Positions 42,680 to 50,682 of a DNA stretch of 61,757 nt are shown in pieces (the stretch's first letter is position 1; each line of letters starts with the position of its first letter). The notes beneath the pieces were generated by a model. The model was not told the DNA's origin, ran no database searches, and was given only the letters and a program-made list of their open reading frames with translations. This stretch comes from Bacillota bacterium. Lineage in GTDB: Bacteria; Sysuimicrobiota; Sysuimicrobiia; Sysuimicrobiales; Segetimicrobiaceae. Location: the NCBI GenBank assembly GCA_021324975.1, contig JAJPIA010000089.1, positions 1 through 61,757 of the forward strand, given 5' to 3'. Both the position numbers and the translations under genes were made by a program.

Positions 42680-44050
42680 CTATGCGGCCAGGTCGCGCCC
42701 CGGGTACGCCGGCGCTCGCAACGCGCCCTTCGTTCCCGCGCTCAACTTGTCGCGCAGCCGTTCCAGCGCCTTGTCGAGCTGGTTGTCGCGTCCCAGCTTC
42801 ATGGCGTCGGTGGTCAGGCTGACCTGATCGTCGGGCGCCACACCGTTCCCCTCCAGCCGGGCGCCGCCGCCGCTCCAGACGCGGGCGACCGTGATCGCCA
42901 TCCCCGCGCCCTCGGGCAGATCGACCGTGATGCCGATCTCGACCGCCCCTGCCGTCCGCACCCCGACCAGCTCGGCGCGCGACTGCTCCTTGAGCGCCGC
43001 CGCGAGGAGTTCGGCCGCGGATCCCGTACCGTCGTCGACCAGCACCGCGAGCGGCGTGGTCGCGGGGAGGATCGGCGGATCCGGCGTGACGAGCATCATG
43101 TTGCGACCACTTTTGGTGCGCAACCGGATGAACGGCGACTGTTGCGGCAGCAGCGCGGCGGATACGTCCCGCAACTCGTCGACGAGCCCGCCGGGATTCC
43201 CCCGCAGGTCGAGGACCATGGCGCGCATTCCTTCCCGCCGCAGTGCGAAGATCGCGTTGCGAAACGCCGCGCCGGTCCCGTCCACGAACTCGTAGAGCTT
43301 GACGTAGCCGATGCTCCCGTCGAGCATCCGGCTGGTCACACGGGGGACGTGGATGGGGGCGCGGGTCACACGCACGTCCACGGGTTGCGGTTGACCCGGA
43401 TGGTCAACGGTCAGGACCACGGCCGAGCCCGCGGTACCCCGGACCATCGTGCTCACCGTGTCGTCGCTGAGACCCGCCACAGGATGCCCGTCCACGGCGA
43501 TCACCCGATCGAACGGCTGCACGCCCGCGTCGCCGGCCGGGCTTCCCGGGTACACCTCGCTCACGTAGAACTGCCCGTCCCGCGACAGCATCTCGATTCC
43601 GATCCCCGTAAAGGCCGCGGCCCCACTCTCGCGCCGCTGCTCCTCGCCGTACACGTCCGGCGGAATGAAGGCCGTGTGCGAGTCGTGGAGGCTCTCGAGC
43701 ATACCCGCCACCGCGGCGTAAGCGATGGCGGTGGTCTCCTGCGCACTGTCTACCTGGCTCAAGATCTCGTCGAACCGCTGGGTGAAGATCTGTGAGGCTT
43801 CGGCCGCGTCCGCGTTCTGTGGAATCGGCCCCCCGAACGGCGAGAGGTGAAACTGATCCCGAGCGCTGTCGAGCGCAGCGTTGAGCAGCGCCGGCGAGGA
43901 GAGCGGGTCGACGTAGTGCGTCTCGAGAACCTGCAGCGCCCGCAACACGAACTGCGCGTCCGCCGCCTCGGCCCGCGGTATCCCCGGCGCCGCCAACATC
44001 ACGGCGACCACGCCGATCAGGATGGCGGACACGATACGGGTATGCCTCAT
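42680..44050 (-). CDS. S41-family C-terminal processing protease-like
   Basis: This 456-residue exported protein has a signal peptide (IVSAILIGVVAVMLAAPGIP), an N-terminal helical region, a PDZ domain (GIEMLSRDGQFYVSEVYPGS and DRVIAVDGHPV), and an S41 catalytic core (MVLDLRGNPGGLVDELRDVS, then the Ser in DDGTGSAAELLAAALKEQ). In CtpA-type enzymes a Lys follows in an FGKG loop; here the segment reads GVRTAGAVEIG, as in S41 relatives without that Lys, so the catalytic mechanism differs or is lost. ATG 44050 has GGGGGAG 7 bases ahead. Confidence 0.85.
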   Translation of the reverse strand: MRHTRIVSAILIGVVAVMLAAPGIPRAEAADAQFVLRALQVLETHYVDPLSSPALLNAALDSARDQFHLSPFGGPIPQNADAAEASQIFTQRFDEILSQVDSAQETTAIAYAAVAGMLESLHDSHTAFIPPDVYGEEQRRESGAAAFTGIGIEMLSRDGQFYVSEVYPGSPAGDAGVQPFDRVIAVDGHPVAGLSDDTVSTMVRGTAGSAVVLTVDHPGQPQPVDVRVTRAPIHVPRVTSRMLDGSIGYVKLYEFVDGTGAAFRNAIFALRREGMRAMVLDLRGNPGGLVDELRDVSAALLPQQSPFIRLRTKSGRNMMLVTPDPPILPATTPLAVLVDDGTGSAAELLAAALKEQSRAELVGVRTAGAVEIGITVDLPEGAGMAITVARVWSGGGARLEGNGVAPDDQVSLTTDAMKLGRDNQLDKALERLRDKLSAGTKGALRAPAYPGRDLAA

Positions 44051-44258
44051 GCGGTGCTCCCCCCTAGTCGCGGGTCTTCCCGGTACCCGTCGCAAGCCTC
44101 ACCGTTACATAACTCCTCGACGTTCCCGCGGGTTTCTCCGGGTTCTTGATTTGCCGGTCATCACGGCATCGTAATGTTCGTGTTGAGCGGTCACGCTCCT
44201 ATCCGCGTGCCCGCTGCGGGGCCCGCGGCCTCGGTTCCCATCAACTTAGGCCGCTTCC

Positions 44259-44289
44259 ATATAAACTCGATATAAACTCGATAAACTCG
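44259..44289. repeat. short AT-rich tandem repeat
   Basis: ATATAAACTCG occurs twice in tandem followed by ATAAACTCG, in the 265-base gap between the S41 protease start and the SAM hydrolase stop. It is about 210-240 bases ahead of the S41 start and could hold part of its promoter or regulator sites. The rest of that gap shows nothing else I recognise. Confidence 0.6.
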
Positions 44290-44315
44290 CCAATCGTAAC
44301 ATCGCCAGTGGCGCG

Positions 44316-45098
44316 TCACCTAAGGCGGAGGCGCACGGCGCCGCCGGCGGCCGCCCCGAGCGCGTCGGCGGCGCTCCCACGGTTGATCGCCACCTCGATG
44401 ACGCCGTCGCTCCCCACGAATACCAGGCCCCGCCCCCGGGCGACCTGCGCGAACGTGCGCGCCACTGTGGCGTCGAGCGCGCCGCCGCCCGCCTCGACCG
44501 TCACACGGCCACCGGCGCGCGTACTGGGCAGCAGCGCGCCGGGTATCGTGGTGATCAAGTTTCCAAAGGCATCCACCCAGATGATCATGCCCACCAACGA
44601 GCGTCCTCGGCGCCGGCCGGCCGGAAAGGCCAGGTCGACGAAGCGCCGGACCGGGCGCGCGAGCGAAGCGACCTCGGCGCCGGTGGCGAGGCGTGCCGCG
44701 GCGGGCGCGAAGACATCACGGCCATGGAACGTGTCTGAGATACGCGTCCGGCGGGCCGCAGGTGCGAGGCGATACACCCGCACCCCGCCGAGCCGGCGGG
44801 CCGCCGGGAGCAAGATCCCGTTGTCCGGCCCGACGAGAAACTGCCCGCCGGCGGTGACGATGAGGGCGGCCCGACTCGTGCCTACGCCGGGGTCGACCAC
44901 GGCGCAGTGGACGGTCCCGCGCGGAAACGCCGGCGCCGCGGACCACAAGAGGTAGGCGCCGGCCCGCACGTCATGACGAGGGACATCGTGTGAGATATCG
45001 ACGAACGTCAGCGAGCCGCTCGCAGCCGCGGCGCCCTTCATGGCCCCCGGGTATGGCGAGCGCGCGCCGAAGTCCGAGAGAAACGTCACAATGCGCAT
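44316..45098 (-). CDS. SAM hydroxide adenosyltransferase (SAM hydrolase, DUF62)
   Basis: This 260-residue protein belongs to the family that converts S-adenosylmethionine to adenosine and methionine, with water as nucleophile, and is related to fluorinase. The N-terminus MRIVTFLSDFGARSPYPGAM, the VVDPGVGTSRAALIV motif, VGPDNGILLPAARRL and VDAFGNLITTIPG are all family marks. The fluorinase-specific loop is not present. ATG 45098 matches the family start. It follows mutM on the same strand by 47 bases. Confidence 0.88.
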   Translation of the reverse strand: MRIVTFLSDFGARSPYPGAMKGAAAASGSLTFVDISHDVPRHDVRAGAYLLWSAAPAFPRGTVHCAVVDPGVGTSRAALIVTAGGQFLVGPDNGILLPAARRLGGVRVYRLAPAARRTRISDTFHGRDVFAPAAARLATGAEVASLARPVRRFVDLAFPAGRRRGRSLVGMIIWVDAFGNLITTIPGALLPSTRAGGRVTVEAGGGALDATVARTFAQVARGRGLVFVGSDGVIEVAINRGSAADALGAAAGGAVRLRLR

Positions 45099-45145
45099 CA
45101 GCGGCGGCAGCCCCACCGGTGGCCGGCGACAGGTGCCGTGACGGT

Positions 45146-45940
45146 TCAGTGCTGGCATGAGGGGCAGAAAAACGTCGGCCGCCCGCGCAGCCGCCCGCCG
45201 CGGACTTTCGTCCCGCACACGGGACAGGGTCTGCCGGCGGCGCCATAGACGGCGAGACGGTACCGGCCCGCCCGGCCGAATGCGTCTTGAAAGTCCGGCT
45301 CGCCGCCGGCCTCCACCGCCCGGCGCAGCGTCTCCCGCATCGTGCGGTAGAGGGTCCGGGCCTCCGCCGGCGTCAGCGAGTCGACCTTGCGCTCCGGACG
45401 GATGTGCGCGCGAAACAGGATCTCGTGTGCCCACAGGTTGCCGATCCCGGCAATCCGTTCCTGATCGCACAACAGATCCTTGATCACACCCCGCATGCCG
45501 AGGGCCCGGCGAAATGCCTCGAATGTCGTGGTGGGCACCAGCGGCTCGATGCCTTCCCCGTCGAGCGTCCGACGGTCGCCGGCCTTGATGAGATGAAACG
45601 TGCTGAGCTGCAGATTCCGAAACTCGAGCGCGCTCCCGTCGCTGAACACGAGCAGCAGGCTCGTACCTTTGTCCGGGAGCGGCGCCTGCGAGTGGAACCG
45701 CACCACGCCCCAGAGCTTGTAGTGAAACACCAGCGCCCAACGCCCGAGCACGAACCACAGGGCCTTGCCGTGTCGCGCGACGTCTTCGACGGTCGCACCG
45801 TTGATGGCGCGCGAGAACCGTTGGGGGGTGTGCGACCGTACGGCGACCGGACGGACCACGACGCACCGCTCGATGGTCTTGCCCGCGACGGCGCGTACCA
45901 TGCTCCGTCGCGCCGCCTCGACCTCCGGGAGTTCAGGCAC
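45146..45940 (-). CDS. mutM: formamidopyrimidine-DNA glycosylase/Nei-family DNA repair enzyme
   Basis: This 264-residue enzyme removes oxidised bases from DNA. It starts PELPEVEAARRSMVR after GTG (Pro2 nucleophile, Glu3 acid), contains the Lys in RHGKALWFVLG, and the H2TH region IAGIGNLWAHEILFRAHIRP, and ends with a zinc finger CPVCGTK...TFFCPSCQH. GGAGG lies 7 bases ahead of GTG 45940. The start overlaps the end of the AlaX-like gene by 8 bases, so they are co-translated. Confidence 0.92.
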   Translation of the reverse strand: MPELPEVEAARRSMVRAVAGKTIERCVVVRPVAVRSHTPQRFSRAINGATVEDVARHGKALWFVLGRWALVFHYKLWGVVRFHSQAPLPDKGTSLLLVFSDGSALEFRNLQLSTFHLIKAGDRRTLDGEGIEPLVPTTTFEAFRRALGMRGVIKDLLCDQERIAGIGNLWAHEILFRAHIRPERKVDSLTPAEARTLYRTMRETLRRAVEAGGEPDFQDAFGRAGRYRLAVYGAAGRPCPVCGTKVRGGRLRGRPTFFCPSCQH

Positions 45941-47141
45941 GGCGCACCTCCTCCTCCGCGGCTGCGAGGGCGCGGGCCACCGCATCGCCGGGAGGAACGG
46001 CCCCCTGGGCAAACTCCGCGCTGCCGCCGGCGCGGCCGCCGGCCGCCCGACACGCACCGGCGAGTACGGCGGCGAGATCGGGGCCGGCGCCGGACGCTCG
46101 GCCGGACCACACGCGGCCGGTCTCCGTCACGCCGGCCATCACCACCGCCGGCGTTAGCACGGTCATCTCGCGGAGCAGCGCCCGCACCTCGTCGCCGTCG
46201 CGGCTCGGGAAGATGAGGCACACGACACGGCCCTCCGGGCCGGCCGGGATCGCCGCGACGCGTTCCGCCGCCTCGTACCGTATCAGGCGCTTTCGCGCGT
46301 CCTGCAGGGCCCGCTCGTGGGCGCGGGTCTCTTGCGCCATGCGCTCCAGCGCGTCGCCGAGCTCCCGATCGCGCACCGTGAGCCGCGTGCTCCACTCCCC
46401 GACCAGCGCGTGTTTCCAGCGGTAGTCCCGCACGGCGCGCCACCCCGCGAGGAACTCGGCCCGCGCGCGCCCACGGCTCCGCTCCCACCGGCGTATGAGG
46501 ACCGGACCGAGCTCGCCGGTGCTGCGCACATGAGTGCCGCCGCAGGCGGACCGGTCGCATCCCGCGATCTCGACGACGCGAAGCGTCCCCGTGCGCCCGG
46601 CCGGCCGGCGAAGCCCCAGCGCCTCGGCCTCGGCGGCTTCGGCAAACCGGACGGTCACCGGACGAGTCTCAAAGACGATCTCGTTCGCCGCGTCCTCGAC
46701 CCGGTGGACGACGTCCGGCTCGAGCGACGCTACGTCGAGGTCGAGCGTGCACGACTCACCGAGATGCACGGAGACCGTGTGGGCACCGGCCACCGTGAGG
46801 AAGAGCGCCGAGAGCAGGTGCTGCGCGGTGTGCTGCTGCATGTGATCGAATCGACGGGCCCACTCCACTTCACCGGCCACGGGCATGCCGGCCGCGAGCC
46901 CGCCGGACGGGTCCGGACCGTCGAGGACGTGGACGATGGACGCGCCCGCATCCACCACATCCACGACCGGCCGGCCGTCGAGCGCGCCGAGGTCGTGAGG
47001 TTGCCCGCCGGACGTCGGGTAGAACGCAGTGCGATCGAGGACCACGCCGCCGGGGACGCCGCCCTCGGGCGGCACGACCTCCGTGACGCGGGCGGTAAAA
47101 GCCCGCAGATACGCGTCCGTGTAGTACAGGCGTTCCGTCAT
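45933..47141 (-). CDS. AlaX-like alanyl-tRNA editing protein with DHHA1 domain
   Basis: This 402-residue protein looks like a stand-alone editing part of alanyl-tRNA synthetase, of the long AlaX type. It has the beta-barrel start YTDAYLRAFTARVTEV, FYPTSGGQPHDLG, the zinc HxxxH in HMQQHTAQHLLSA and the second pair CGGTHVRSTGELG, a coiled region and a C-terminal DHHA1-like domain (GGRAGGSAEFAQGAV). It deacylates mischarged Ser/Gly-tRNA(Ala) in known relatives. ATG 47141 fits the family start. The full alaS is not in the window. Confidence 0.87.
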   Translation of the reverse strand: MTERLYYTDAYLRAFTARVTEVVPPEGGVPGGVVLDRTAFYPTSGGQPHDLGALDGRPVVDVVDAGASIVHVLDGPDPSGGLAAGMPVAGEVEWARRFDHMQQHTAQHLLSALFLTVAGAHTVSVHLGESCTLDLDVASLEPDVVHRVEDAANEIVFETRPVTVRFAEAAEAEALGLRRPAGRTGTLRVVEIAGCDRSACGGTHVRSTGELGPVLIRRWERSRGRARAEFLAGWRAVRDYRWKHALVGEWSTRLTVRDRELGDALERMAQETRAHERALQDARKRLIRYEAAERVAAIPAGPEGRVVCLIFPSRDGDEVRALLREMTVLTPAVVMAGVTETGRVWSGRASGAGPDLAAVLAGACRAAGGRAGGSAEFAQGAVPPGDAVARALAAAEEEVRRA

Positions 47142-47185
47142 CGCCGCCGCGGCCCGCGGGCTGCGGTCCGCGCCGTGAACGGCTG

Positions 47186-47194
47186 TGCTACAAT
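47186..47194 (+). promoter_or_regulatory. extended -10 promoter of the yggT-like gene
   Basis: TGC-TACAAT is an extended -10 whose predicted start point (about 47201) almost coincides with the ATG at 47202, so the mRNA should be leaderless. There is no good ribosome site ahead of that ATG, which agrees. Confidence 0.6.
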
Positions 47195-47201
47195 ACACGC
47201 A

Positions 47202-47474
47202 ATGCTTCTCATCACCCTCGTGTCCGACGCCGTGCAACTGCTGACGCTGCTCATTGTCGTGCGAGCCATTCTCTCCTGGATTCCCACGATGGACTACGGG
47301 CACCCGATCATCCGTTTCGTCATGCGGATTACCGATCCGGTGCTTGAACCCGTGCGGCGAATCCTCCCGCCGCTCGGAGGCTTGGACCTTTCCCCAATCG
47401 TCGCAATTCTGCTGCTGCAACTCGTCGGGCAGTTGTTGACCCGGGTCCTCTTGTCCCTGTTCGTCGGGGCCTGA
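47202..47474 (+). CDS. YggT-family membrane protein
   Basis: This 90-residue protein has two membrane segments and the YggT pattern LLIVVRAILSWIPTMDYGHP, RITDPVLEPVRRILPPLGGL and SPIVAILLLQLVGQLLTRVL. YggT proteins are linked to cell division and osmotic or envelope stability, without a defined biochemical role. It is divergent from the AlaX-like gene and appears to be expressed from a leaderless message. It converges with the SAM decarboxylase gene. Confidence 0.9.
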   Translation: MLLITLVSDAVQLLTLLIVVRAILSWIPTMDYGHPIIRFVMRITDPVLEPVRRILPPLGGLDLSPIVAILLLQLVGQLLTRVLLSLFVGA

Positions 47475-47521
47475 GGACGCCGGCTACATCGACCCGGACC
47501 GCCGGCGCCCGAGGATATCGG

Positions 47522-47995
47522 CTACCTCGACCCGGATCGCCTGCGCCTGCCGGCGGCGCGGCGCCGGCGGCGCGGCTGGTGATCCAGCACGTTTTCGGGC
47601 AGATTCTCCTCCCACGTGATCATGCTGTGGAAGTAAATCTTGTCGCCTTCGTCGAGCCCTCGGGTCACCTCGGTGATGTGCATGTTTTGGGCACCGAACG
47701 CTTTCAGCGCGTGCTGCACGGCGGCCTCCGGCTTCGCGCGGTCACCACACGTAAAGATGTCGAGCGCCACGTACCCCACCTCGGGCCACGTGTGCACCGA
47801 TAGATGAGACTCGGAGATCACAACGACGCCGCTCACGCCTGTTGGGCGAAATCGGTGGAAGGAGATCGCCCAGACCTGCACGTCGGCAACCTCGGCCGCG
47901 CGTACCATGATCTGCTCCACCTGTTCCACCCTGCTGATGACATCCGCGTTGCACCCCGAGCCCTCGACAATGTAATGGTGCCCGACCGTTTCCAC
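47522..47995 (-). CDS. speD: S-adenosylmethionine decarboxylase proenzyme
   Basis: This 157-residue protein is a bacterial class SpeH/SpeD proenzyme. It self-cleaves at the Glu-Ser in VISESHLSVHTWPE to give a pyruvoyl group; the proton-donor Cys lies in DIFTCGDRAKPE. The N-terminus GHHYIVEGSGCNADVI is a family match. The last 20 residues are a basic tail (RRRRRAAGRRRRSGSR), not part of the fold. GGAGGAGGTG immediately precedes GTG 47995. The product, decarboxylated SAM, serves spermidine synthesis; speE is not in the window. Confidence 0.93.
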   Translation of the reverse strand: METVGHHYIVEGSGCNADVISRVEQVEQIMVRAAEVADVQVWAISFHRFRPTGVSGVVVISESHLSVHTWPEVGYVALDIFTCGDRAKPEAAVQHALKAFGAQNMHITEVTRGLDEGDKIYFHSMITWEENLPENVLDHQPRRRRRAAGRRRRSGSR

Positions 47996-48069
47996 CGCAC
48001 CACCTCCTCCCGGCCGCGCAGGTCCGCGTGGCGCTGGTCGCACTGCCCCGAAGGTGCTGTGGCCGTCCG

Positions 48070-48528
48070 TCACACAAACCTCCGGATCAGCGCGATGACG
48101 CCGGTGCTGATTACCGTGACGAGAATCGCACTGACAAGCGTGCCGAGCGCCAGAGCGAGCATGGCCTGACGCCTCGGCAGGCCGAAGAGCCAGGCCAGAA
48201 TCGTGCCCGAGTAGATGCCCGGTCCCGGCAGCGGCAGGCTGACGTAGATGCCGACGCCCAGGACGCCCCACCGCTCTACGTAGGCCCGGCCGCGATTACG
48301 CACTTCCTCGATACCCCACCGGACGAGCGGTAATCCGGAGAGAAAGCGATGATAGAACAAGTCCAGGATCAGGAACATCGGCACGATCATCGCCCAGCTG
48401 GCGAGGACCGCGGCCAGCAGCGCCACGAGCGGCGACAGCCCCTTCGTGATCCCAAACGGGATCGCCAGGCGTAGCTCGACCCAGGGGACGACCGAGAACA
48501 GCATTACTTGGACCACCCTAAGGGGCAT
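48070..48528 (-). CDS. COG2426-type small multidrug export-like membrane protein
   Basis: This 152-residue protein has four hydrophobic segments and the family pattern PWVELRLAIPFGITKGLSPL, YVERWGVLGVGIYVSLPLPG and PGIYSGTILAWLFGLPRRQA. The family is named small multidrug export protein, but function is unproven. Its start overlaps the thioesterase end by 11 bases, so it is operonic with it. Confidence 0.85.
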   Translation of the reverse strand: MPLRVVQVMLFSVVPWVELRLAIPFGITKGLSPLVALLAAVLASWAMIVPMFLILDLFYHRFLSGLPLVRWGIEEVRNRGRAYVERWGVLGVGIYVSLPLPGPGIYSGTILAWLFGLPRRQAMLALALGTLVSAILVTVISTGVIALIRRFV

Positions 48529-49495
48529 TCGAGCCTGTCGCGAGCCGGAGCTGCGCGACGCGCGCGCGGCGGCGGGCTACGCGAGCCGCCGCCTCCTCCC
48601 ACAATCGACGTTCCACAGGCCCCTGGGGGACAAATGGAGGCACCGGGGCGGGACGCCCCTCCGTGTCGAGATGCACCATCGTGAAGAACGCGGTGCACGT
48701 GTAGCGGCGCTCGCCGGACCGCGGCTCCTCGGCATCCACGCGAACGCCGACCTCCATCGACGACCGTCCCACGTGCGTAAGCACCGTGCGAAAGTCCACG
48801 ATCTGGCCGACCCGCAGCGGAGTGTGAAACGACACTGAGTCCAGCGAGGCCGTCACCGTCGCGCCGCGACAGTACCGCACCGCGGTGATCGACGCGATTT
48901 CGTCCAGCATCTCCAGCAACTTGCCGGCGAACATGAGGGTGCCGCTCAACGCGTCCTCGGGACGGACGAGCCGCGACAGGATGACGGCGCGACGCGCGGC
49001 GACGTCGGGAATCGGCTCGTCGCCCCCTGAGGCGCGCCGGAGCCGCCGGAGCCGCGCGGTCTTCCGGGCTTCCGCTCGCGCCGCCACTGCCATTTCCGTG
49101 GCGGACGCCGGCGTGATCTTCGTCCCCACCGAACGCGGCCGGCCGTGCTCGTCCAGCGACACGAAGGCGAGGTGCGACGACGTCGCATGCCGCGCCGCGT
49201 GCTGCTGCGGCAACTCGGCGTCTACCGTGACACCCACTTCAAGGGAGGACCGGCCGATGAACTCGACCTGCGCCTCCATCGTCACGATCTCACCCTGGTG
49301 AATGGGCGTGAGAAAGTCAAAATCATCCATCGCCCCGAGCACCACGGGCCCGCGCGCCACGCGCGATGCGGCGAGCGTGCCGGCCGTCGCGATCCACGAC
49401 ATCAGCCTGCCGCCATAGAGGGTGCCGCGCTGGTTGGTGTGCTCGGGGAAAACAAACTGAACCATCTGGAAACGCGCGTCCGCGATGGTCGGCAC
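48518..49495 (-). CDS. double-hotdog acyl-CoA thioesterase
   Basis: This 325-residue protein contains two hotdog domains, residues 1-140 (VFPEHTNQRGTLYGGRLMSW, then FLTPIHQGEIVTMEAQVEFI) and 165-300 (DALSGTLMFAGKLLEMLDEI, SFHTPLRVGQIVDFRTVLTH), each with GRSSLEVGV or GRSSMEVGV. The second copy has lost the NxxG-type loop. Such proteins hydrolyse acyl-CoA; the chain length is unknown. A palindrome lies 28 bases ahead of the start. Confidence 0.88.
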   Translation of the reverse strand: MPTIADARFQMVQFVFPEHTNQRGTLYGGRLMSWIATAGTLAASRVARGPVVLGAMDDFDFLTPIHQGEIVTMEAQVEFIGRSSLEVGVTVDAELPQQHAARHATSSHLAFVSLDEHGRPRSVGTKITPASATEMAVAARAEARKTARLRRLRRASGGDEPIPDVAARRAVILSRLVRPEDALSGTLMFAGKLLEMLDEIASITAVRYCRGATVTASLDSVSFHTPLRVGQIVDFRTVLTHVGRSSMEVGVRVDAEEPRSGERRYTCTAFFTMVHLDTEGRPAPVPPFVPQGPVERRLWEEAAARVARRRARVAQLRLATGSNAP

Positions 49496-49522
49496 CCGAT
49501 CCTCCTCACCGCATCATCGTGT

Positions 49523-49534
49523 ATGGTACCATAT
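49523..49534. promoter_or_regulatory. palindrome in divergent region before thioesterase gene
   Basis: TATGGTACCATA is a perfect 12-base palindrome between the divergent thioesterase and the plus-strand membrane-protein gene. It overlaps a plausible minus-strand -10 (TACCAT, with TTGCAG about 16 bases upstream). It may simply be part of the promoter or a repressor site. Confidence 0.4.
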
Positions 49535-49624
49535 AGCGGCCGATCTGCAAGCAACGTGCGCGATGCGCGCGCGGGAACGGGAGATTGCATTGCGTTGTCA
49601 GCGGAGTTTTCGGAGTGCCGGGCG

Positions 49625-50536
49625 ATGACGTGGCGCTACCGCGTGGCGCAGCTCAGCCGGCCGAGCGTGCGGCGCGCCGTCGGCCGTCTCTGGTTTGCGA
49701 TCTGCGCCGCCGGTGCGATCATCACGCTGGGGCTCGTGGGCGGCCGGCATCTGTTCATCGTGATCGCCGTGTGGCTCGTCTGTGTCTTCGTCCCCGGGCG
49801 CATCGCCATCGAGGCGCTTCAGGGGTTCGGCCCGCGTGTGCGCGACGCGCTGCACCGGGAGGTGGCTCGGCGCGGCGATCGATACGGCTCCCCCGAGGGC
49901 CTCGCGGTGATGGCGGAGTTGCTGTACGAGCGCGAAGTGCGGCCTCCGCGCCTCGCGCCGCCGGATCTCGCCGCGAGAGTTACCGATGCTTCCGTTGCCC
50001 TCTGCCGGCGCCCGGCAGGACCCGACGCCCGATCGAACGGCGTCCGTCGCGCTGTGATGATTTGCGGTTCGCTCCTCGATCGCTGGCTTAGCACGATCGG
50101 CGCGGGCGAGCAGGACCCTCGGCCCGTCGCCGGGGCGGCCCGCGAGCACGGCGCTGCGAGTACGCAGAACGGCGCCAAGCCCCCGGTGCTCTGGGATCCG
50201 GACGCCAGCATCCAGGATCAATGGGTTGTGCTGCGGGCGGTCGCGGGGCTCGGCGCGCTTACAAAGGTGTTGATCGCGCTCTACGAAGATGCGAGCGGGC
50301 AGCAGATGGGCGGCAGCAGGTCCCTACGCGCCGTCGCCGACGCGGCGATGGACTATGTAGATCAGATTGGACTTCGCTTGGACGGGCCTCCCTGGGAATC
50401 CGCAGCGGACATCCCGCTCGCCCCGCTCTCTCAGGATCTCGTCGGACGCCTCGCCGAGACCTGGGTGGCGTTTTGCCAGACGCCGCTGCCGGCGCCCCGC
50501 CGGCTCGGTGCCTTTATCGACAGCCTCCCGCAGTAA
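49625..50536 (+). CDS. membrane-anchored protein of unknown function upstream of the peptide/regulator unit
   Basis: I do not recognise this 303-residue protein. It has a two-helix N-terminal hairpin (LWFAICAAGAIITLGLVGGR and LFIVIAVWLVCVFVPGRIAI), then a mostly helical soluble region. No catalytic motif is visible. GGAG about 10 bases ahead of ATG 49625 supports the start. A much longer upstream extension in the same frame is ruled out as antisense of the thioesterase gene. It is on the same strand as the repeat-peptide and XRE-TPR genes, 147 bases ahead of the former; a functional link is possible but unsupported. Confidence 0.65.
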   Translation: MTWRYRVAQLSRPSVRRAVGRLWFAICAAGAIITLGLVGGRHLFIVIAVWLVCVFVPGRIAIEALQGFGPRVRDALHREVARRGDRYGSPEGLAVMAELLYEREVRPPRLAPPDLAARVTDASVALCRRPAGPDARSNGVRRAVMICGSLLDRWLSTIGAGEQDPRPVAGAAREHGAASTQNGAKPPVLWDPDASIQDQWVVLRAVAGLGALTKVLIALYEDASGQQMGGSRSLRAVADAAMDYVDQIGLRLDGPPWESAADIPLAPLSQDLVGRLAETWVAFCQTPLPAPRRLGAFIDSLPQ

Positions 50537-50622
50537 GCCACCGCGTCCGCTCGCAGGTACCATGGTTCTCGATGTCGTGGCGTCCGTGCGCCCATTCTTG
50601 TAAAGGGGTGCAGTCATCAAAT

Positions 50623-50640
50623 CAAGTAAAGTGTTACTTG
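50623..50640. promoter_or_regulatory. perfect palindrome ahead of the repeat-peptide gene
   Basis: CAAGTAAAGTGTTACTTG consists of 7-base inverted arms around AGTG. It lies 43 bases ahead of the GTG start of the secreted repeat peptide, inside the likely promoter region. It has the size expected for an XRE-type regulator site, and the nearest such regulator is the XRE-TPR protein encoded downstream. Nearby weak promoter elements (TTGTAA near 50598) do not give a confident start point. Confidence 0.6.
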
Positions 50641-50682
50641 CCGTTCGGCGGCCTAAACCAGTATGTGGAGGTGGTTGGGATC

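Noticed and set aside
49145-49624. Upstream extension of the 49625-50536 gene
   Set aside because: It runs antisense through the double-hotdog thioesterase gene, which is well supported; the ribosome site fits ATG 49625.
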